NCBI GenBank assembly: GCA_006176705.1
Contig: QRFJ01002289.1
Location: 109,449-173,448 of the forward strand
DNA from: Cocos nucifera
Taxonomy: Eukaryota; Streptophyta; Magnoliopsida; Arecales; Arecaceae
Direction: 5' to 3'
DNA: 64,000 nt
The position numbers and the translations under genes were made by a program. The first letter of the stretch is position 1. Every line of letters begins with the position of its first letter. The notes beneath the pieces were generated by a model. It was given only the letters and a program-made list of their open reading frames with translations. It was not told the DNA's origin and searched no databases. Positions 58,103 through 64,000 of the stretch are shown one piece after another.

Positions 58103-58696
58103 AGACCCTGCGCCCAACTCAGATTGTATGAGATAAGAGATATGATGAGATCATAGTTTCTCCATGCCCCAAGGCTGCCTCTCCCCTCCTTCTCCATGCC
58201 ATAGTCTCTTCTCCCCTTGCTCTCCACGTCCAAAAGGAGTTTTGGACCTTGGTTGGTGCGATTCAGATCAAAGAAAGGCGATCAAAAGCTAAGAAGGCTG
58301 CGCTGCTGCAAAGGACGACTGCTCATCTTCAAAAGAGTTTTGAAGATCCTCCAGATCAGATCCAGATCTAATTTTTGGAGGTGTGATAGAGAAGAAGAGG
58401 ATCTCCAGATCCAACCCGAGTGGATACCGGTAGAGGCCAGGCGCTTGCGTGGCTAAGATCCAGAACCTTCCGCTGCAAACAGGATCATCAACAGGGTAAT
58501 AGGATTACCCAGATCAGGTAAATTAAATTTGATTTAATTTATCTTTTATTTTATTTTATTTTATTAAAATAATAAGAATCAGATCTGAAACATATCAAGA
58601 TCTGATTGGGATCAAGAGAAAAATTTTTGAAATATATCTCTTGATCTGATCAGATCTGAACGAACCTGGACCGGGAAATCAGGATTTCCCTTCAAC

Positions 58697-58709
58697 TGGT
58701 ATCAGAGCC
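58697..58709 (+). promoter_or_regulatory. E1 primer-binding site
   Basis: TGGTATCAGAGCC, the initiator tRNA-Met type, two bases after the LTR. Confidence 0.92.
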
Positions 58710-60146
58710 ATGGTTCTAAATTATTTAGATCTGATTTTAAATTTATTTTAATTAGAAAATAATTGATTTTAGATGTCACATGAGATGTGATCAGATCTGA
58801 AATCAGAAAAAATTAAAATTAAATAATTTGGATCTAAGATTAGAAGATATGCATGACTAGTTCTAGAATAGAATAGTTCTATAGAATAGTCTTGCATGTT
58901 TTTGATTTAATCTGATTAAATCATATTTTAGATCTTTTTATTTACTATTTTTTGATATTATAAGTGTTATAATAACATCTAAAAAATAGCAAATAAAAAT
59001 TATTTAATTTTTGAATATCATATGAGATATGATTGATGCATGTCTAGACTAGTTGTAGAATAGTTCTACATAATTGTCTAGATTAGAATTTATTTTGATT
59101 AGATCAATTTAAATCTAATTTTTTAGATTATTATGAGATAATTTAGATCTGAAAATATGCATGATTTGATACATGAGATGTATGCAAAATATGCCATGAT
59201 TAGATCTACTTTATATATGAGATATATGATATAGATCTGATATTGTTTTGTAGTATTGAATGTTCCTGATTAAGGCGTTCCTCTTGGCCGTCCGGTCATA
59301 AGAACGAAGAAGGGTTTAAAGGCCCTCTCTTCCCATTCGATGGGGTGTTCTTATGATGTGTAGGGGTGCTGCGTGTTCGTCCTTAATCAGAAACCCAAAA
59401 CTTACTTTCTGCAAAACCCTAGATCCTGAAACCCTAGGATTTATTGTGCATATTTTGTTTATGAACCCTACTTAATTAAGAATTAAGTTTATGGAATATT
59501 AATTAGGTCTAAAATTGAGAATTTTCAGATCTAAGACATATTCATAATACTGGGTTCGGGCTTGGGTAGCTCAATTAGGTCTAAGCGGTTGATCAAACCG
59601 AATCAAGAGTTGGTTAGATGGGATCAACAATGCTTAAATTGACCAGCCTAATAGGATTAAGTCTGGGTCAAGATCGAGTCACGATCAAGCAAGACCTAAT
59701 TAGGCTCAGAGGTTAGAGTCTGGATTGTAGGCTAACCCAATTGGTTCTGACTCAACAATTTGGTGTCTAAGGTAAGTTTGGCACAGACGACCGACTGGTT
59801 TTTAATTGGAAGCTACTCGACCTGAATGCATTCTTGTACGAGTTAATGGCATATTCCTTCCACCGGTCTCACTTACCTGGCCATATCTGTTGACACAGTT
59901 CTGATCTGAGGTGGTCAATAATCCAAGCTAACCCATGCCACTAGGTTAGTCATAATTGTTATGACTATGACAAGTCTAGTTTAATGAGACCTGAATCAAT
60001 TCTCCCTAAGAAAAGATTAAGTCTGAGGTCTTCCACCATTGTAGATGTGCGGGCCCTTCCCGGGGTTGATTGTTCTCGGCTGGATACAGTGGCTCAGTTG
60101 CACCGGGAAGATGCAACCAAGTCTATTAGGCATTGGATGCTATGGG
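58710..60146 (+). other. E1 leader, broken at E2 border
   Basis: It matches 6190-7640 (E0 leader) in reverse complement up to 'gcattggatgctatggg'. In E0 the sequence continues; here an inverted LTR starts at once. No gene. The ORF 59984-60229 runs across the border and is a chance reading. Confidence 0.8.
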
Positions 60147-62425
60147 TGAAGGGAAATCCTGATTTTCCGATCCAGGTTCGTTCAGATCTGATCAGATCAA
60201 GAGATATATTTCAAAATTTTTTCTCTTGATCTCAATCATATCTTGATATGTTTCAGATCTAATTCTTATTATTTTAATAAAATAAAATTAAAAGATAAAT
60301 TAAATCAAATTTAATTTACCTGATCTGGGTAATCCTATTACCCTGTTGATGATCCTGTTTGCAGCGGAAGGTTCTGGATCTTAGCCACGCAAGCGCCTGG
60401 CCTCTACCGGTATCCACTCGGGTTGGATCTGGAGATCCTCTTCTTCTCTATCACACCTCCAAAAATTCAGATCTGGATCTGATCTGGAGGATCTTCAAAA
60501 CTCTTTTGAAGATGAGCAGTCGTCCTTTGCAGCAGCGCAGCCTTCTTATTTTTGATCGCCTTTCTTTGATCTGAATCGCACCAACCAAGGTCCAAAACTC
60601 CTTTTGGACGTGGAGAGCAAGGGGAGAAGAGACTATGGCATGGAGAAGGAGGGGAGAGGCAGCCTTGGGGCGTGGGGTTTCTCAATTGAATTGCTTAGAA
60701 TCTGAGTTGGGCGCAGGGTCTTATTTATAGACTAGCTGTGATCCAACTCCTCTTCCTTCCCAACCAATCACAACCCTTTGTGAAATCAGATCTAAATCTG
60801 ATTGGTGGGAATAGAGACCCCTGGATTCCTCCTTAGAGGGCGCCTAAGACCAGTCAAAGTTGGTTCTTAGAAGAACTCTAATTGGAATCCAAAAAGGAGA
60901 TGGAGTCCTTGTCCAACAAGGACTCCTAGGCGCCTCCAACTTGGGCACACGCCTAGGGTGGCGTGCGCCCTTCTCCTTGCCAGGTTCTGGCAGGGGGACA
61001 GGCCCCCACCAGCTCTCCAATAGGTGCATGACATGTGGTCAAAAGTCAAAGTGTCAATGGTCAACGTTTGACCAGTCAAAGGTAGACTTTTGACCAAAGT
61101 CAAAGAACAAGAAATGGCAGGTGACCAAAAATGGCAGGTAGTGTCTTACAAATAAGACAACCTTTTCTGACTTGGACAACCTCTTGTCAGACCATATGAA
61201 GGCCTCTGTTTGAGCACAAACTCCTTTGGCTCAGACAGGACAACTTATTTATGATAGCAAAAGAAGAACGTTAGGTTCAATCGAGTGCTAGCACGATTTC
61301 CTTGAACCTAATTGAATCTCATTCAGATCAATTGAACTAGATCAGTTCAATTGATGATCACCAGATTCAAACCCTTGTTTGTGTGACCCAGTTAGGTTCA
61401 GTTCTGTATGGTAATGGGATATGTCATGATCTCTATCATCGACATCATCGAAACTCCTTTCGATGGATCAGAACTCTTCTGATTCGAACAGCTAGAATGA
61501 TCGATCATCTAAATCATTCTAATTGCTCCCAAAATCCACCAGTGACACCTAGCAGTATATGGTGGCAACCCATCAGAGCTGAATGCGAACCTCTTGGTGC
61601 AGCTACCTGTGTGATTCAGTTCTTCTATCTTGAGCCCCGATCAGATTAGGGTTAAGGTGAACTCGTCAAACCCTAGTCTCTGTCATATGATGTAATCATT
61701 CGATTCGAGTCCAATGTGAAAATCTAAATAGAAACTCTTTCTATTATTTCACTCTACCATGGCCATGGATTTCTGGACTTGATTCTCATGATCATCATAG
61801 GGCTACTCCTCTACCACCGAGGTAGATAGATTCCATCTTGATGCAATCCAGTTCCTACAATGAACATGTCATAGCCAACATACACCTCAGGGTTCCATAT
61901 GGCTAGGAGACCGAGTAATGGTGTAGTCAAACTATAACACCCTCAAGGTGAACTGCCGATGCATCTCAGGTCAAAGAACCAGACACACTACTGCAGCATC
62001 GAGTCAGTCATTGACGAGAAGGTAGACTCCCTAATGACTACTCGAGGTGGTCACGCTCAGTGCCCTCGTTCTCTAACGAGTACCTGTACTCTCGCTCCGG
62101 TGTCTCCACACCGTAGACTCAAGACTCATCTACTAAAGAGAAGCGATTGTACACCAACCTTCCGGATCAATCACCATCCTCGTGATGATCCTATGGTCAG
62201 GAGCAATTTATGAGTTAATAATGATTATTCATGTCTTAAATTTTCAACTCTTGAAAATATGAATTATCATTACCATTAACTCAAAGGATGTATCACAGAC
62301 ACTAAATACACATATGTGATAGAAAATAACCCATTTATTGATTTTAGTCAAAATTATAATTTTGCCCCTAGAAGTGTATTACAAGTGTCAGCCAATTCTG
62401 GCTTCTAGGGCACATATATCTAACA
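60147..62425 (-). mobile_element. E2 3' LTR (2279 bp)
   Basis: The E-family LTR in minus orientation: in plus reading from TGAAGGGAAATCC to ATATCTAACA. It is preceded by the PPT at 62426, so it is the 3' LTR of the pol reading at 62.4-64 kb. W-box array at 61037-61104. Left flank ATGGG (60142-60146) is a candidate target duplication. Confidence 0.93.
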
Positions 62426-62440
62426 ATCTCCCACTTGTCC
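62426..62440 (-). promoter_or_regulatory. E2 polypurine tract
   Basis: The minus strand reads GGACAAGTGGGAGAT directly before TGTTAGA, the standard plant Copia PPT. Confidence 0.9.
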
Positions 62441-62941
62441 TAAAGCCAATTGGCTACAAGTCTAAGTCCCATCTTCTCAAGGTGGGCTTCGATCTTCTGC
62501 TGGCCCAACGGCTTTGTAAGTGGGTCTGCCACATTATCTGCGGAGTTGACTCTCTTGACCTCGACATAACCCTTCTCGAGGTAATCGCGGATGAGGTGGT
62601 ATCGCCGCTCAATATGCTTGGATTTCTGGTGAGACCTCGGCTCCTTAGCAAGGGCTATGGCGCCATTGTTGTCGCAGTATAGAGGAATGGCATCTGATGG
62701 CATTACTCCAATTTCTGCAGCAAACTTCTTGTACCAGAATGCTTCCTTCGCAGCCTTCTGATGCAGCGATATATTCTGCTTCCATGGTGGAATCTGCTAT
62801 CACCGTTTGCTTGGAACTCTTCCAGCTGACAGCTCCACCATTGCACACAAACAGACTCCCAGATGTCGACTTTCGATCATCTATATCGGACATGAAGTCC
62901 GAGTCTGTGTATCCCTGGACCTTGGAGTTCTCCGTTACCAA
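62441..62941 (-). pseudogene. pol: E2 RNase H
   Basis: Two overlapping frames give a full Copia RNase H. The first (62645-62941) has [40 protein letters not shown] and IAASE. The second (62440-62703) has [40 protein letters not shown] and NSADNVADPLTKPLG, ending LRLVANWL just before the PPT. Active-site residues (D of TDSD, E of EAEY, D of CDNNGA) are all present. One frameshift near 62760 separates them and another near 62936 separates RNase H from RT. No internal stop occurs in the correct frames. Confidence 0.85.
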
Positions 62942-63879
62942 AGACCAAGCATCATATCCTTAGTTCTTCTCAAGTACTTAAGGATACATTTCACAGAAGT
63001 CCAGTGTTCTTCACCTGGATTTGACTGATATCTGCTTGTGACACTCACAGCATGGGCTATATCAGGTCGTGTACATAGCATGGCATACATGAGGCTCCCT
63101 ATTGCAGAAGCATAAGGGATCTTGCTCATGCGTTCTATTTCCTCAGGTGTGCTGGGGCACATCTTCTTGGAAAGATGAATACCATGTCTGAAGGGTATTA
63201 ATCCCCTCTTAGAGTTTTCCATACTAAACCTCTTTAGTACTTTCTCTATGTACATCTTCTGTGAAAGTCCTAGCATCCTATTCGGTCTATCCCTATAGAC
63301 CTTAATTCCTAGAATAAAGGATGCTTCACCTAGGTCTTTCATGGAGAATTCCTTGGACAACCACATCTTGACTGATGTCAACATGGGAATATCATTCCCA
63401 ATAAGGAGGATGTCATCCACGTACAATACGAGGAAGACAACAGCGCTCCCACTGACCCTTTTGAAAACACATGGTTCCTCTTCATTTTTGATGAAACCAA
63501 ACTTTTTGATCACATCATTGAAACGAGTGTTCCAGCTCCGAGATGCTTGCTTAAGTCCATATATGGACCTTTGCAGCTTGCAAACCTTGTGATCAGTATC
63601 ACTGGATGTGAAACCTAGCGGCTGTTCCATATAGATATCTTCCTCAAGATATCCATTTAGGAATGCCGTTTTCACGTCCATTTGCCATATTTCATAATCG
63701 AAATAGGCTGCAACAGCAAGCAATGTGCGGATGGATTTTAGCATAGCTACTGGGGAAAAGGTATCCTGATAGTCAATGCCTTCGCGTTGACTATAACCTT
63801 TTGCCACCAAGTCTAGCCTTGAATGTCTCCACATTCCCATCTGCACCAATCTTTCTCTTGAAGATCCATTTACATCCAA
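62935..63879 (-). pseudogene. pol: E2 reverse transcriptase (near-intact)
   Basis: A 314-codon open frame covering most of the RVT_2 domain. It has LVAKGYSQREGIDYQDTFSP at about 24-43, the first catalytic Asp D68 in QMDVKTAFLNGYLEEDIYM, SIYGLKQASRSWN near 105-117, YVDD at 153-156, SMKDLGEASFILGIKVYRD near 176-196, and CTRPDIAHAVSVTSRYQSNP near 269-288. All RT active-site residues are kept. Residues before about 20 are out of frame; the true upstream reading is IGCKWIFKRKIGADG near 63800-63870. It copies element RNA inside virus-like particles. It is the best-preserved coding sequence in the window, made defective by at least three frameshifts. Confidence 0.92.
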
Positions 63880-64000
63880 TAGGTACTATACCTTCTGGTG
63901 GATCTACCAAGGTCCAGACTTGGTTTGAGTGCATCGAGTCAATTTCTGACTGCATTGCCTCTAGCCATTTCTCGGAGTCGATATCTGATATCGCCTCGTT
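63855..64000 (-). pseudogene. pol: E2 pol, linker before RT, runs off the window
   Basis: The minus strand reads NEAISDIDSEKWLEAMQSEI, DSMHSNQVWTLVDPPEG and IVPIGCKWIFKRK: the usual start of the Copia RT module. Integrase, gag and the other LTR lie beyond 64000. Confidence 0.85.

Larger units (their letters stand above)
56397..58694 (+). mobile_element. E1 5' LTR (E-family Copia, 2298 bp)
   Basis: It starts TGTTAGATATATGTGCCC and ends TTTCCCTTCA, with the PBS two bases on, so this is the 5' LTR of a plus-strand element. It is nearly identical in reverse complement to 60147-62425 and shares private variants with it. It contains the W-box array, the palindrome block and the TATA box listed below. 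The ORFs at 56610-56864 and 57191-57442 (minus) and 57722-57958 (plus) are not recognised proteins. Confidence 0.93.

Noticed and set aside
1..64000. A previously undescribed defence or biosynthetic system
   Set aside because: All recognisable coding matter is gag or pol of known retrotransposon superfamilies. I looked on both strands and found no other domain.

Overview
This is plant nuclear DNA made almost entirely of LTR retrotransposons. The evidence is the element families present (Ty1/Copia and Ty3/Gypsy with plant-type primer-binding sites), the AT-rich composition, and the complete absence of compact operon-like coding. A monocot, possibly a palm, is my guess only. I found no host gene, tRNA, rRNA, CRISPR array or bacterial-type system. 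Nearly every coding stretch is gag or pol, and nearly all of it is broken by frameshifts, stops or nested insertions. Two runs of N occur: 25 bases at 4609-4633 and 201 bases at 20110-20310.

Left end (1-4030): the end of a Copia element (call it Copia-A') joined to a Gypsy pol fragment (G1) joined to a truncated Gypsy LTR. This is an inverted copy of material at about 42.7-44.95 kb plus 52.1-53.7 kb. From 4.0 to 9.93 kb lies the 5' half of a minus-strand Copia of family 'E' (gag scraps, leader, PBS, 2.28 kb LTR). From 9.93 to 14.1 kb is a mosaic: Gypsy pol (G3, plus), a Gypsy LTR scrap, an old E-family LTR, and a minus-strand Gypsy LTR with tandem repeats. From 14.1 to 24.2 kb are an AT-rich relic, a SIRE/Maximus-like Copia (gag, PBS, LTR) whose LTR is split by an E-family element (E3, target duplication CTTCT), and a Gypsy pol linker fragment. 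From 24.27 to 27.65 kb is a compact Copia with LTR, gag and PPT but no pol. From 27.65 to 33.4 kb are older LTR relics, one Copia LTR with a GC-rich island, and about 2.5 kb that I cannot assign.

Right half (33.4-64 kb): one large nest. Gypsy element G2 (plus; LTR, gag, protease) is split by a gag-protease-only Gypsy element (LARD-2, minus, 36437-43782), resumes with reverse transcriptase at 43.79-44.77 kb, and is then split by Copia-A (minus). Copia-A is itself split by a second pol-less Gypsy element (LARD-1, minus, 44951-52133, target duplication ATCAG) and by an E-family element (E1, plus, from 56397). E1's leader is broken at 60146 by another E-family LTR and pol in the opposite orientation (E2, running off the right edge).

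Nothing here works as a gene system in the usual sense. The gag-only and gag-protease elements would need enzymes supplied by autonomous relatives. The E family looks youngest and has the most striking regulatory DNA: a dense array of W-box cores followed by a block of short palindromes upstream of a TATA box. The inverted duplication, the inverted E1/E2 arrangement and the two pol-less Gypsy elements are the points most worth a second look.
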